Shown: positions 35,699-49,480 of the stretch, piece after piece
How the letters are laid out: the number at the start of each line of letters is the position of its first letter
How positions within the stretch are numbered: position 1 is the stretch's first letter
From: Rotaria socialis
Lineage: Eukaryota; Rotifera; Eurotatoria; Philodinida; Philodinidae
DNA length: 64,000 nucleotides
Assembly: GCA_905331475.1 (NCBI GenBank)
Contig: CAJNYU010002606.1
Coordinates: 1-64,000 of the forward strand
Direction of reading: 5' to 3'
The notes under the pieces: generated by a model
What the model saw: only the letters and a program-made list of their open reading frames with translations
The model's database searches: none
What the model was told of the DNA's origin: nothing
Made by a program: the position numbers and the translations under genes

Positions 35699-36480
35699 AT
35701 CGATAGAATCAATAAAAAAATTAATCAATCGAACAGCTATGAAAATTTTTTTAATACTTCTTTTTCTTTTTTCTATCTTTTAAAACAACTATCTTCAATT
35801 TTTACTATTAGAATTGCACGCAAATCATATAGCCTGTTATCCCACTATAATGATGTATCATCATCATTATCACCTTTTTTCTTTTTTTTCTTTATCCTTT
35901 TTATTCATAATTTTGTGCAATTACAATAGCATATATTAACTCATTTTTGCTAAATAAATTTTAATAATCATCCTTTGGTATTATGACAAATATTTAACTA
36001 CTTATATCATCATTTTAATAATGAGAGAAAATTCTAATTTGTCAATTCTCATCTTATCAATTGAATTCTTTGTATAAAAATGATGATGCTAGAATACAAT
36101 ACATTGCATATTACACATTAAACGTGGAAGTATCTTAGATGACGATTGAAGTAGTCCAATGAGAGTAGATTATGAAAACCAATCATTTATATCCATGATC
36201 ATATGAATGAATTGAATATGACAGCAATCATTATTAACTATTTTCTTCTATCACATTGTTTGTCTGAAAATAGAACTTGCAGTATTGATACTGGAATACT
36301 GTCTATTGGATTTTTCTACTAGAATTTTGTTTGCTGAAATATAAATAAGAAAATATATTTAACAAAAAAATAAATATACCAATTATAATACTTTAATACA
36401 ATCGTCAAATAAAATCATTTTCCTTTTTTTTTTTGAAATAGTTTGACAAAAACTGAAAAAATAATATATATAAGTGCATT
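35699..36480. other. Intergenic between convergent actin and ART-TPR gene
   Basis: About 780 bp holding the two converging 3' UTRs. Very AT-rich, nothing else recognised. Confidence 0.5.
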
Positions 36481-38855
36481 TTAATTATACGCAAGTTTTC
36501 GTTTAGTTTCAGTTATATTATGTTCATATAATTTTATATCAAAATGATCCATCGGTAATGTTGCTGTGGCTATAGCAAGCGCTTCATAATGATATAATAA
36601 TGCTTGTTCGTAATGTCCCATTTCATTAAAAACGCCACCTAAATTATTGTAGGTTCCAGCTACATCGGGATGTTTCGATGATAATACACGTAATTGTAAT
36701 TCTAAGCAACGTTCAAATTCACGTTGTGCTGCACGATATTCACCTTTATTTAGATACAATGTTCCAAGGCCATCATGAACAAGTGCAATCGTTGGATGAT
36801 TCGCTGTTGATAAATGACGTTTATATAGTTCCAGTGCTTGTTCATAATGTTTCAATGATAATAACCATTGCCGTCGATCACAATGTAAAAGACCAAGATA
36901 TGAATGTATCATAGCTGTATCTAAGGGATGATTCTTAACAGCTTCTAGTGCTCGTTCAAAAAAAATCAATGCTGTACTATATTCTTTTTGTAATTGATGA
37001 TAGACTCCTAGATTTATATTTGAAATTGATTCCGTCTCTTTTTTCAAATGAGATAATGCTTGTGAAAACATTCGTTGATAAATATAACAAAGTCCTATGT
37101 TATTTTCTACTTTAGTTTGTTGATAATATGTTTGTGCAATATTGAATTGTCCCCAATTTCTGTAGATTTCTCCGACATGACTTAAAATTTCTTCTCCTTG
37201 TTTAAGCGCTAATTTAAAATGTTTAACAGCTGCTAATATATCTCCCGTATCTCTATAAACAAGTGCTATTTGTGCGTGTGTACGATCAATATTTTCATAG
37301 GACGAAGAATTTGTTTGATTTTTTTCTTGATAAATTTTTAATGCTTGTTCATGATAATTCAACGCGGTTGCATATTGACATTTTAGACGAAATATAGCTC
37401 CAACATAATTACAGATTAGTGCTGTTTCTTCATCTAGTTTAGGTAAATGATCAATTAGTAAACGATAAAATCGATCAGCTTTTGATGATTGTTTTATTTT
37501 ATCCCAAACAAGCCCAATAGTTAAATATGGATGTGGAATAGAGTCAATTTCACTCAACAAAATATTGATCTGCTCATTGATATCATCTTTTGCCATGAGA
37601 TTTAAATGTACATGCCATATACCATCAAGTTGCATTCCAATATGTTGAATACGAAATAATGTACCAATCGAAAGAAGAACTTTATTATCTGATATTGATT
37701 TATATGAGTGACTTATGGAAAAATGGTATAAAACAGTTTCAAGTGTATTAGATTTTGATGAAACTTCGCTGATAGCTTCTTCAATAGTTTTACAAATATC
37801 AAGATAACGATTTATTGATATAATACCATTTAAATTCATACGTAAACGATATAAATCATCAGCATTTACATTTTGTGCACGATAATAGGTTTTCGTTTGT
37901 AAGCTATCTGAATCTATTGATGTGTTTTCATCTATTAAACGTTGTATATCACGAAAAATAAAACTATAATTAAATAGAAGTGAAAAATTGTGTGTCCGGC
38001 TAGCTTTGTGTAAAAGACGTGAAAGAAATTTCGTTCTTAAATACCAATCGATAGCTAATTCAGATTTATAGTTTTGTTCAAAATGTTTAATTTCATCTGA
38101 ACGCTTATAATTATCACGATAGTAATAATAGCATGAACGTAATATTCGTTGTATTTGTGATTTATCAATAGATGATGATGATAGGTGGAACAAAATATTT
38201 TGAAAAAATAAATGAAATATAAGAAATGAACTTGCTTGTTTTAAATTTAAATTTTTTATCTGTGGACTCAAATATGTTACAGGGATTGAATCATGATCAC
38301 AAACATCGCTAACGTCTTCCGTTAATTGTGAGAAACATTCTGTTGAATTTAAATAAACACCAGTTATTAATGGCTCATTAGTTTTAGCCCAAGTTTCTAA
38401 TTGTGTTCTTTTTATCGTTGTAACAGTTGAATCGCAATAGACATAGATAGATGATAATGAACGAAGTTCAGCTTTAACGGAACATATTAGATGAACGTAT
38501 TGACTGTAAAAATAAAAAGAAACAAGAAAAAAAGTATTAGTTAAAAGCTAATCAAATCAATAAATAATTCATACTGTGAAACAAAAAGAAAAACTTTATC
38601 ATTAACAACCATTTTGATAAAATTAATGCAATCATTGGGATTATCAAATGTTTTTAAATTATTTATTATTTCTCGAGCATGATTGGATTCTTCTATCCAG
38701 TCATCATTATATTGATTAGCTGAGTCAAGCCAAACAAAAATACCTTCTTCAAAATCATCTTGATTTTCAGTGACTGATTTTGATCTCGTTGTTTTAGCTA
38801 AATTTGTTAATTCTAAACTTTCATTAGTATGTTGTTTATTCAATATCGAGCCCAT
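36481..38855 (-). CDS. ADP-ribosyltransferase-like/TPR protein with degenerate active site
   Basis: Two exons, 38575-38855 and 36481-38503; 2304 nt, 767 aa, starting at MGSILNKQ. Residues ~30-170 match the N-terminal module I associate with bdelloid ART-TPR proteins (FVWLDSAN, INNLKTFDNPNDCINFI, SIYVYCDS). Residues ~215-400 have the fold landmarks of an arginine-type mono-ADP-ribosyltransferase: AIDWYLRTKFLSRLLHKA, a retained Arg in YYRAQ (R302), a GIISINRYL in place of the STS strand, and SIGTLFRIQ. The catalytic E-x-E that precedes that last strand reads D-N-K (around residues 366-368), so transferase activity is unlikely. Residues ~430-760 carry about seven kinesin-light-chain-type TPRs (LGTLYLNKGEYRAAQREFERCLEL, YNNLGGVFNEMGHYEQAL), a peptide-binding scaffold. 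Probable cytosolic pseudoenzyme; partner unknown. Confidence 0.85.
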
Positions 38856-41800
38856 AGTGAGTGCGTATTTTATGCGAGCAAAGTAAAAGGGTGGTATCTT
38901 TGCTATCTGCTTAAAATTTCGTTGATATAAAGAATACAAACTCGCTCTATTCCTATTTTTTTTGTCATCTTAATTCGATAAAAGTACATCTAAATTTATT
39001 TTTTTGTTATCTCTTTTATTATTGTAGAACTCCTGTTGACTTTATAGAGAACGAGTCAAAGAATTTCCACGTTTAAGAGAAAATCATTTGACACAATTAA
39101 ATTTTTTTTCATTTATTTTCAACAAAAACTGATTTTATTATTGCAAACAACAATAGAAAGGTATTTGTTATTGAATAACTGAATTTGATGCATTGACTAG
39201 TTGATGTAACGACAGAAATTTGTAAGAACTTAAACATAAATAGAAATGCTTGTTGTGTTATCGGCGCTGAAGCAAAAAAAATATTCTTAGATAACAGACA
39301 ATTCACAAGAATTTTAGGGTTATCTCAGTTCTAAATCGTCCATTATTATTTTCTGCATTGTTAAATGTAATTTCAAAATTCATCTACTTAATAATAATCA
39401 TTTGTTGATGGTAATCTGTTCGCTACTTGAATAGATGTCAAGATCAATCGAATGTTTTCTATCAAATATACAAGCGTGCGTGTGCAGGGAGAATTAATAA
39501 TGGTTCGATGTGCCCTAAAGCAGATGATGACCTACAGCAGTCTTGATTTGAACCTGCTGTAAATTTTCACAAAGAAAAACAACAAGAAAACTTTCGTTAA
39601 TTGAAAACTTTGCTGCATCACAAATTTCAATCGGATAATCGTTAGAAAAAAACAGCTATAAGAAAATAGTCTGGCTAAAAATCCTGGCATTTAGAATGAA
39701 AATCGATAAATGCACAAAATAAAAATTCATGATAAAAATAAGTTATGATATTTGATATAGGCCCAATGAAATCGATGCATTTTATTCGACAGTGTCAACT
39801 TTATCAGTCGAATGTTTTTGTAAGGCAAGGCGCATTTCAATGTGTCGGATATCCTTTGCATTCATATATAAATGAGTAATAGTCTTCTCACACAACACAA
39901 AAATTATTTTCGCCATCTAAAAAACTAAATCCATATAACAAGTAAGTGTATATCCACAAAAATAAATACATATCGTTGATACTATGAATAAAACGATACG
40001 CTGTATTTGTCGGTGCTTGACTTATATTTTGCGTTCTTTATTTTGATTGAAATAAAAGAAAAAGAAACATTTCAAATTATATTTTTACAAATAGTTTTCA
40101 TCTTACGAAAAGTTTTATTTCATTCAAAGAAAAACAATTGAAGAATGTTTTCTTTTTGAAATGATGTATTATTATTATTATTATTATTGAATTCATAGAA
40201 TTTAAAATAAATTCTGAGCGATTTCATTTTCTATTTAAATAACGCACAAAAAATACCGAAGATTCATATTAGTACTTTTAACTGAAGTATTTTGTTGCTC
40301 TAATCGGATGCTTTGAGAATCTTCTATAAGCCATTCAATTTTGTTCATAAAGGATCTAATTTTACTTACGGTCAAATAAATCCATTGACAATGTTTTCAA
40401 TTAATGCATTACCAAATCGATCATCGAACATGCAACCGGTTTGTTTTCAAAACAACACTTCAGCTTTTGTTATGAATAACAGTTTGAAAGAAAAAATCGC
40501 CTGATTATTATATTCACTATTCCTCTTGTTAAACAATACGTATTGCATCAATGAATGTATAATAAAAAAAAAACATTTTATTCTAAGGGTACAGATGAAA
40601 GGAACGAAACAACATTTGAAACAATTATATACGTATATGATGAATGTAATTTGCAATTCGAAATGAGTAATTTTTAATACGTTCGTATTTTTTTTCCTCA
40701 AAAGCCTTCCGGACTCTGTCAGTTTCTGTATTCTATTCATATTTAGCTCTGAGCTATTCAGAAAAATCATACAGTAAAATAATCCAAATAGATTGTACAA
40801 AAGTAATCATATGAAATTACATCATAAAAATATGTTGCTTCACATTTAATGAACTGTAAAGTACTAACGAAAGACTTGAATTTCGAAAAGTATTTTTGAA
40901 AGAGTTTCATTCATCGATGTTAAATTGGAAAGCATATAGCTACCAGCAATCTACCTGTTTTGATGACTATGAAGAGAGAAAGAATTTTATTTTACATTGG
41001 ATACATAAGGGCAAAACAATATTTTGCTACTCTCAGGTAAATTTCTTTTTCTTTACTAAATCGAATTATTTGCAGTAGTCAACAGGTATTCATTCGTCGT
41101 AATCCTTCGAGCTCGAATATATGCATTTATTTCAGTCTCAAGAATATTTACTGTGACATATAAGTAAACTATATATATATAAATATCTGATCACATCTAT
41201 ACATAATCGTTGAATATACATGTGGTCTCCTGTTGATTGTTTCGTATTATCTTGACAAGAGGACATGCTGAAAGAAGGCTATGAATTAGAATAAAAATTG
41301 ATGATAATTACACGCTCATTTACAATAAAATGTATTTTTTTTTCACTATTCGCTTTTCGTCGTTCTTTATAAAGTTGCGAGAACGAAATCAATCGATCTG
41401 AGTTCAAATTGCATATATATCCGTATATGTATATATTCATTTAGTTGAAAAAAGAGAAGATAGAAGAACGGTAAGGCGTATGTGTATTTACAAATGTTAA
41501 TCCAAAGTGTGTGCAGAAAACGGATTGATATCACTTAAAAAAAGAAATTCATGTAGAAGACAAAGAAGTGCATGGTTCGCTACGGCAGAAAACATCGACG
41601 AAACGGTGAGTACCTGTAATCATTTGACGCCCCTTGTCGTATAGCAGAATTTTGATGGCATTTAATAATAATAAAACGTATTTCATAACTTTTAATGTAT
41701 TATTCCCTAGAAAGTACATAGTAATGCGCTGTTTTCAAACATAATAATACATTAAAATACACAAAATAATTTTCATGATCATGTAATTGCACCATTATTA

Positions 41801-42805
41801 CCATAGGGGCTGCATCGATTGAGAAGGACAGAAAAAACACTGTGTTTTGTTTTTATTGATATTTTATAAACTAAAACCCTTAGTCAGCGACGAATTATTT
41901 TGCAATAGACAAACAAATATTGACGTATATTAAAGGTCTCATTCATAATCATTTATCTCTTTTTAAACCATCATTCGTTTTGTTTATATTCACCAGATGT
42001 TCTATATAATTGTGCATAGCTAACCATTTATTACTACGACTATCAGAACAGTCGGAAACAATATGCGTGTACTTGTATATGAGTATTGATAGGGCTTTCT
42101 TTCTTTGTTCTGCTTGTCTATTACTCTTTGGTACATATGCGATATGTACGCAAAAAAGAATGATTCTATTCTTCCGATGGCACAGCTATAAACAGCCGTA
42201 TACATGCAGCTTAGGCAAACAGAATAATCAAATACGTTTTTTTTTCTCTTCGTGTTCGTTTTTTTCTCAGCTCTCACGTATACCTTTTAGCGCTGCTTTC
42301 AATAACTTTGAAAGGATGTAAAGATGTAAAGAAGAGGACGAAAACGACAGCATGCATAAAATGAAGCTTCTGTATTGAAAAGATGGCTGAGAACGATTAG
42401 AAGGTGAGACGATCGAACTTTTTTCTTTTTTTTAAGAAAATCATCACTATGAGAGTACACATCAGTACATTATTCCATTTATTTCATTTTAAAATATGTA
42501 TGTACATGAAGTGAGAAATGTTTAATAGAAACATCTTATTCTTTGGCAACGTTAACTGCTTTGAATGCTTACGGTAATGGTATTTACATTAAAAAAAAAT
42601 GTATATTTACTTAAAACATTTTTTTCCCGTAATCTTGAATGAATTTAAAATTTTTTTATTTATGCTGCTGTTTTTTCTTCTAGTTCAATCCAACAATAAT
42701 CGTCGTACATCATTAATAACAAAGAATAATAGTATTCGTTGCTTTCCTTGTTGTTTAACGATTCATTCAAAACTGACTCAACTAATTAGTTATATATGTT
42801 CAACT
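38856..42805. other. Intergenic, 3.9 kb between divergent genes
   Basis: No gene could be supported. It is the shared upstream region of the ART-TPR gene (minus) and the chondroitin polymerising factor gene (plus). Contains a (TTA)n microsatellite near 40168-40188. The short frames at 40313-41078 and 42010-42321 lack any domain. A splice-acceptor-like pyrimidine tract and AG near 42670-42685 may end a 5' UTR intron of the downstream gene. Confidence 0.5.
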
Positions 42806-45800
42806 ATGTCCCTTTTGTTCCATCGGACACGTCTCAAGTCTCGCTATATATTATCCATATTGGTCGGACTGTCACTTGGTTTTGCATTGAGTTTAGCATG
42901 TCTGCCAATAATGAGCGTCTGTGACAATCCTCTCTCGCTTTTTTCTGAACCATTTTCATCGTCATTCAATAGTCATTTTGGCAATGAAACACTGTCGTTT
43001 AGTGATAGATTCGATCCATTTCGAATATTAAGTCGAGAACCACGTTCAGTTGTCGATGTAACACTCGTTGATTATGGTAGTAAAGATTATGAACCACAAA
43101 TACATCCACCAAGATTAGAACTGAACTCGAATAATAAATCTTTCTCAACATCTACGCAATCGTCAAATACATCTAAAGTGACTCGACCGCGTTATATTGC
43201 TGATGAATTAGGTATACGTGAAAAAGTTCTTGTTGCTGTACTAACTGAACCACATCGTTTAAATACATTTGCATTTTTTATCAATCAAACATTACAAGAT
43301 TATGTAAATCGTTTATTATTTTTTATTGATGAAGATGTACAAGATTTTCCTCGAAGTATGCAAGTTATTGCAGTACACGATAAACGAGCTTATTTAAAAC
43401 CATTTTATGTATTAAAATATCTTGCTGAAAAGATGATTAAATTATACGATTGGTTTGTACTCTTGCCGGATAACACCTATATACGAGGTTTTAAGGTAAT
43501 TTCAATAGAAAAGAAGTTTTATAAAAATAATTATTCGTGTTTTATTATATTTCAGTTGAATGAATTTTTGAATCATATCAGTATTAGTCAAGATCTCTAT
43601 ATGGGACAAGCATTTGATGATGTACATGCTGTTTATTGCTATTTTGGATCTGGTATCATTCTATCTGGAGTATGTATTTCAAAATTGAAATTATAGAAGG
43701 TCAATATTTTCTCGATTCGAAAATGAGCAATCCATTTTTGCATAGACGGAAATTGAGCATGACCAATCACATTCGATTTCGGATCGAATCGAGATTTGTC
43801 GATAATAAGCTGATCATATATCGTTGCTGAGTTATATGACACAGTAAAAAAATGTAATGTTGTCTTCTTTTTCTTTTTGTCTATTGTAATTAATCTCACC
43901 AAAACACAAAGAAGCCGTTCGATCGTGTCTATTCGAAAGATGATATGTTTTTCACACAGAATATATATGAGACAGCACATGCTACTTGCATGTTATTCTC
44001 TGTAAATTTAACTTGTATTTGTTTTTACTAAACAAGACACTAATAGGAATTGTTTGTCTTTCAAGAAAAATAATCGACTAAATATATTTCTAGACTGTAC
44101 TTCGGAAAATACTTGACGAGATTGATTGGTGTACAAATAATGCTTATTCGCAAGATCTAACCGACAACATTGGACGATGTGTTTTAAAAGCAGCTAAACT
44201 ACCTTGTACAAACACAGCCAGTGTAAGCTTCAAGTTTTTTTTGTTTAACTTAAATTTCAAATAAAACTTTTATAGAATTATAAATATACTGCTTATGTTA
44301 ATTATCGATTTGAATTCGATGCTGATATCGATCGATTATCTAAAAGTGAAGATTTCAATCAAACATTAACAGTTCATCCAATCAACGATCTTGAAACGAT
44401 GCTTAAACTTCAAAAGTAGAATTAAATTTTGCTAGCGTATTTGTTTTTTCTAATCAACAAAATTTATTTCGTAAGATATTTCAATCAAGTTGAACTTGAT
44501 GAGATGACGACAAGTATAGCAACATATGAAGAAAATATCGAAGAACTATCATGTTTTGCACCTGAAGGTTGTGGAAATATTCCATGGCCAGTTGGTGTAC
44601 CACCACCTTTTAAACCACCAACAAGATTTGATGTTCTTCGTTGGGATTATTTTAATGAAACTCATATTTATTTAAAAACAGATAATGATGTGATCAGTCC
44701 GATGAATGGTTTGTTTTATTTTCTTTGAATTCAAAAAGTCAAACTAAACTTGACTATGCTAACTTTCGTTTTCTTGTGTCAAGGTGATGATTATGAAGAT
44801 GTCCATGAAGTTATCGATCATGCTTTGGAACAATTACAAAAAACATATAGCGTTTCGTACGAGTGATTACAGCTGTGTTCTTCTAATTGTTGAATACAAT
44901 TTTTCTCTTTATAAAATAGATTGAATTTGAAAAAGTTACTAAATGGTTATCGCCAATTCGATCCAACACGAGGGACACATTACATTATGGATCTCTTACT
45001 TGTTGATCAAGATCAAGTTGAATATACGAAACGGGTAGAGTTGATGCGACCATTAGGTAGGCTAAGTATACTTTTTATTATTCATTCTCTTTTACGGTAT
45101 GCACTGGCAGTAGACTTTGAAATAAAGAAAATTAAGTATTTTGTGTTCAGTGTATGATCTACACTAATTAAATTGTACCGAGTATTCTAACTGAATAGAC
45201 AACAAAGATGTTGAAAAGATTATTCTACAATCATCGCTTTGGAAAATTCTAGATATACGTGTTCAAAGTGTATGCATGATGTCAGCGTTGATATATTTGA
45301 GAGAGAATAAAACAATCTATAAGTATTCTACATGAGGTATTTCATACAATTTATTAATTGAATCTATTCTCTGACTGGAAAACAGACTTGTAAAATATTT
45401 AAAATTGAATTCAATAGAACTAATTTATTTCTATTTGAATAGAATTTTCAATCACTGTGTTAGTTACGTAAAGAAAAAGATCAGAAATATCCATATATGA
45501 TTCTGAGAACAATAAATAGTTCGACGGCTCCTTGCGCAGAAAAGCAATCGTTTTCAAGAAAATATTATAATTTCTTTTCTATCAGAACGAAAACTAAAGA
45601 CTTACTATATCATTTTTAACTTGAGAAATTTGCGTGCTTCTACTACACGATATGATTATTCTGATTTCATGTTATTTCAAATGACACAATCAGTGTGTAA
45701 GAATGAATTTTAAAAAATCGGTGAAAATGTTGAGTGCGTAAAATGGTTGCCTTCAAGTTCAATACGCCACGAGTACCTTACTTCGTTAAAGAATTAAGTT

Positions 45801-47200
45801 ATATGGATTCTCCAAGAAGTCAAACATTATCTATGATGGAGTTAAAATTTGATCTAAAATAGCATTTTCTTTTATCGGAAAGGTTTCTCATTCAAGCGAC
45901 TGATTCGTAAACACTGTTATTCAAATCATCAACTTAATAGTTCGTATTACACGTGAACCCTATGACAACCACAACAGAGCAGCTCCGATTACACATGTTA
46001 AAAGTCTATTGAAATAGAATCGATATTGATGAATAATGCTTTTAGTTATAACTGAATTGACAAAGAAAAAAAGAGTTCTTGAGAAAAAATTAATCTATCA
46101 ACAGTTTTTCCAAGCAGAATTACTCGTTCGATATCCTACTGAAAATTAAAACAAAAATAAATACTACGATCACTATTTTTTTTTTGAAATAATTAAAAAA
46201 TAACATGAAGAATGTAAATCACGAAGCGAGAAGTCAAACGATTGATTAAATCATTTTGTTATTCTTTATTAAAATAAAATTTCAATTAAATATTTTCTTT
46301 TTAGGTCTTGTTGAAACTATACCAATGCCATTTGTTACTGAAACAACTAAAATCTATCTTATTTTGCCTATCTATACAGATGAACAATCAGTTGCACTGC
46401 GTTTTCTTCGTCATGCTAATAAATCCTTGTTTGATAAAGAAACTCGTGATAAATTTGAATTACATCTTGCTCATATTGTTACAACAAAACATGAATTATC
46501 GCAAACACAAAAATGGTTTGATACTCTTCGGCATGAAGTTGATGTGTTACGTCGTACGAGAACCCAATTAGCAGTAACATATCATACTATAATTTTACCC
46601 TTATCAACAACAACACGTTATACGCAAGCAGCATACATATTGGATTTTTTTGCAACAAAATTTGAAACAAATTCCTTAATATTTATAACCAATCCATATG
46701 TCGATATTGAAGCAGACTTTTTAAATCGTTGTCGTTTAAATGTTATTGAAAATGTGCAAGCATTTTTTCCTATTGCTTTCTATCAATATCATCCGCATAT
46801 TATTGTACGTACATATCACATGACAGACAATTCTACAATTGATTTACATAAGTCTCATGGTTGGTTTAATTCCTATGCGTTTGATCATATTGGAATGTAT
46901 ATGAGCGATTATTTAAATTTGAAAAAGCTATTATTATCAAATAATATATCATTGTCATCGATGACTCTTTATGATCTATTTGTACAAGTAACTGATATAA
47001 GTATTTTGCGTGCACCTGATCAAGCATTACGTGTTCATTATCATCCAATAAAATGTGATTCAATAAAACGATCATATACACTTGAATATAGTCGATGTAT
47101 AATGCAACGTGAAAAGGGTTTAGCATCACGAAGTCAATTGGCTATGATTATTATTGAAAATGAACCAACGAAAAAGATCATAGCAAAGAAAAATACATAA
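42806..47200 (+). CDS. CHPF: Chondroitin polymerising factor
   Basis: Eight exons: 42806-43495, 43556-43669, 44094-44222, 44276-44415, 44476-44708, 44784-44856, 44920-45056 and 46305-47200; 2412 nt, 803 aa (human CHPF 775). A short cytosolic tail and one TM helix (residues ~12-33, ILSILVGLSLGFALSLACL) give a type II Golgi protein. Colinear matches to CHPF include RYIADELGIREKVLVAVLT, PDNTYIRGF, FDVLRWDYFNETH, GYRQFDPTRGTHYIMDL, ADFLNRCRLNVIENVQAFFP and GLASRSQLAMIIIE. CHPF partners chondroitin synthase to build the GlcA-GalNAc chain. A longer in-frame start at 42599 exists, but the chosen Met reproduces the family's N-terminus. Intron 7 is long (1248 bp, nothing recognised inside); donor of exon 6 is TC|gtacga. 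Confidence 0.94.
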
Positions 47201-49480
47201 TAAAAATGTTTTTCAGTCGTTTTATTGTGTTCAAGTGTTTTCTTTTTCTAAGGATTTTGTATCGTAATGAGAATTATTATTTTTTGCTGTTTATTAAATA
47301 TCAAAATCAATGTGAACGAGTTTATTTTACTAATTTAAGTTTTAAACATATACTCTATACGATAGTTGAGCAATAAAAACAACAATTTTATCGTTTTAAT
47401 CTTAATTAATGATAATCAATTTCATATGTAGATGACTATAGTTTTGAAAATTTCACCCGAAAGGACATGCGTCTTTCTTAACATATTTCATTACTACGAA
47501 AAAAGTTATACCTTACGATCCGAGGGCGAAAGAGGACAGAAAAGGCGTGGTTCCAATAATGTAAAATGCAAGTCAAATCCATATAAATTACGGATGAAGA
47601 ACAATAATATGAAGGCATAAGCGAAAGTTAATGCTTCAACGTACTGCATTGATATTCAAATTTTGAAGTATAAAAAATTCTTTAGGTTTTGCTTTCAAAT
47701 GCAATTATATAAAATGAACTAGTGTTGATACATTCGTGACTCACGTTGATATTCAACTTTAATTACTTAAAAAGTTACCTTTTGATGTTGTTTTTCGTAT
47801 GGAATACGAAACTCAACATACTGCAAACTACTGAAATCACGCTAAACGAATAAGATATGAGTGGATTAAAACATGGATGTAAATGAGCATTCCCTTTTTG
47901 GATACATCAACACCCTCAAATAATTTCTGTACAAACTAAATCAATTGATTTTCTTGTACTAGTGATAGGATAGCTGCACGAAATTTTTTAATGAATAAAA
48001 GCCGTGTTGACAGTTATTTCATAACACTAAAAATAGTAGCTTCATGAAAAATGAATAAACATTCCTAAAGATTCTAAAATGTACTGAATTCGAGCATAAA
48101 AGTTTAACACTTGACAATATTTATTTTTGCTGAAAATAAATCATGACTAAATACGAGTAGAACAGACTGAGTCTCTAAATAGACACAAAATTATGAATTT
48201 ACTTATCGAAGATATGTCGTTCTGAATGCTCAAGAAATTAGACGTAATGCATGCAGTTAGAATGATTATTTTTATGAATTCAAAAATTTGCACACTCATC
48301 TATCACTGATACCAATAAGCAATGCCGTCGATTTCTAATTGTAGCCCATGTTTCTCAACTATCCATAAAATAACAGTGAAAGAATCAATGAACATAGTTA
48401 CGGCAAATTAGTACTGATTACATCCAAAGCAACGGTTCTAAGGTCAAACTCTAATACATGCGATTCGAGTCGAACATGATCAGATGTAGACAGTTATAGG
48501 ATTCCTAGTCTCAGTTTGTTACCAAAACTTTATTGTAGTATTTCGACCAAGAGTAGCACGTCTTTGCAGCACTTGATGAACATGATACTCGCTTTGAATT
48601 GTTCGATTATCGTCGTTATGTTATAGTAGTAAATTATGATTTTATTCATGTTATTATGAACGCGATCAGAAATAGGCTATTGCAAACTATGGAATATCGC
48701 TACAAATGACTATTAATGCTAATGAAGCGCAAATGACGAAAACATGCATACAAAAACAAACAAACATGAAAGAATGAGAAAAAAAGTTTCATACACGAAA
48801 AGTACCGACAAAGAAAAGGCTCGCAGAGTATTCGACGTGCTCACTGGATCACATTTTCACTTTTCTTATCGAAGACAAAACAAAAAATAAAGCAAGTTGA
48901 TTCAGAAAACTAGAAATCAATGAAGTATTGATAAGGTCCACCCCAACAGTTAATCAGTAATCACCTAATCATGACTCGTTTAAAAGAAAAAAAAGAAGAG
49001 TAGTTCAATATTTTTGCTATGATAAAGGATACGAAAAATTGTCCTATAAAGAAGAAACAATTCAATAGAAGCATATTTATTCTTTCCTTATCGACGAATT
49101 TCATATACTATTTAGAAGCTTTCTTTTTATCAGATTTTTCTTCTACCACCAATCAAAAATAACTTTGTATAAATGAATTTGCAAAGTTTCAATTGCAATA
49201 ACACAAGTATAGATGTAATTATAAAAAAAAATTGTTATCTACTATATGGATATAACTAAAATAACGTATCTCGAAAAACAAACAGAACAACATAATAACA
49301 TGTTACTACGAAAAAAAAATATTCATACCTCTTTCGTTTCTGGAAAAGCTGCGACAAAAAGTCAAAGAGAAAAAACGGCTAATGCGAAATTTGTTAAACA
49401 AAAGTAAAAGGTACTGTAAAATTATGTTTTTTCTTCTTTAGCTTATATAAACAGCGAGCACATATGATATTGCTGTAATT
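47201..49480. other. Intergenic, 2.3 kb between convergent CHPF and TPST
   Basis: No gene recognised on either strand. Expected to contain both 3' UTRs at its edges. Confidence 0.5.

Noticed and set aside
42599-42805. Longer N-terminus for CHPF
   Set aside because: It adds a non-homologous hydrophobic leader containing a splice acceptor-like site; the Met at 42806 reproduces the family's cytosolic tail and TM.
48420-48485. tRNA-like TTCGAGTCGAAC motif
   Set aside because: No acceptor stem or anticodon arm can be paired around it.
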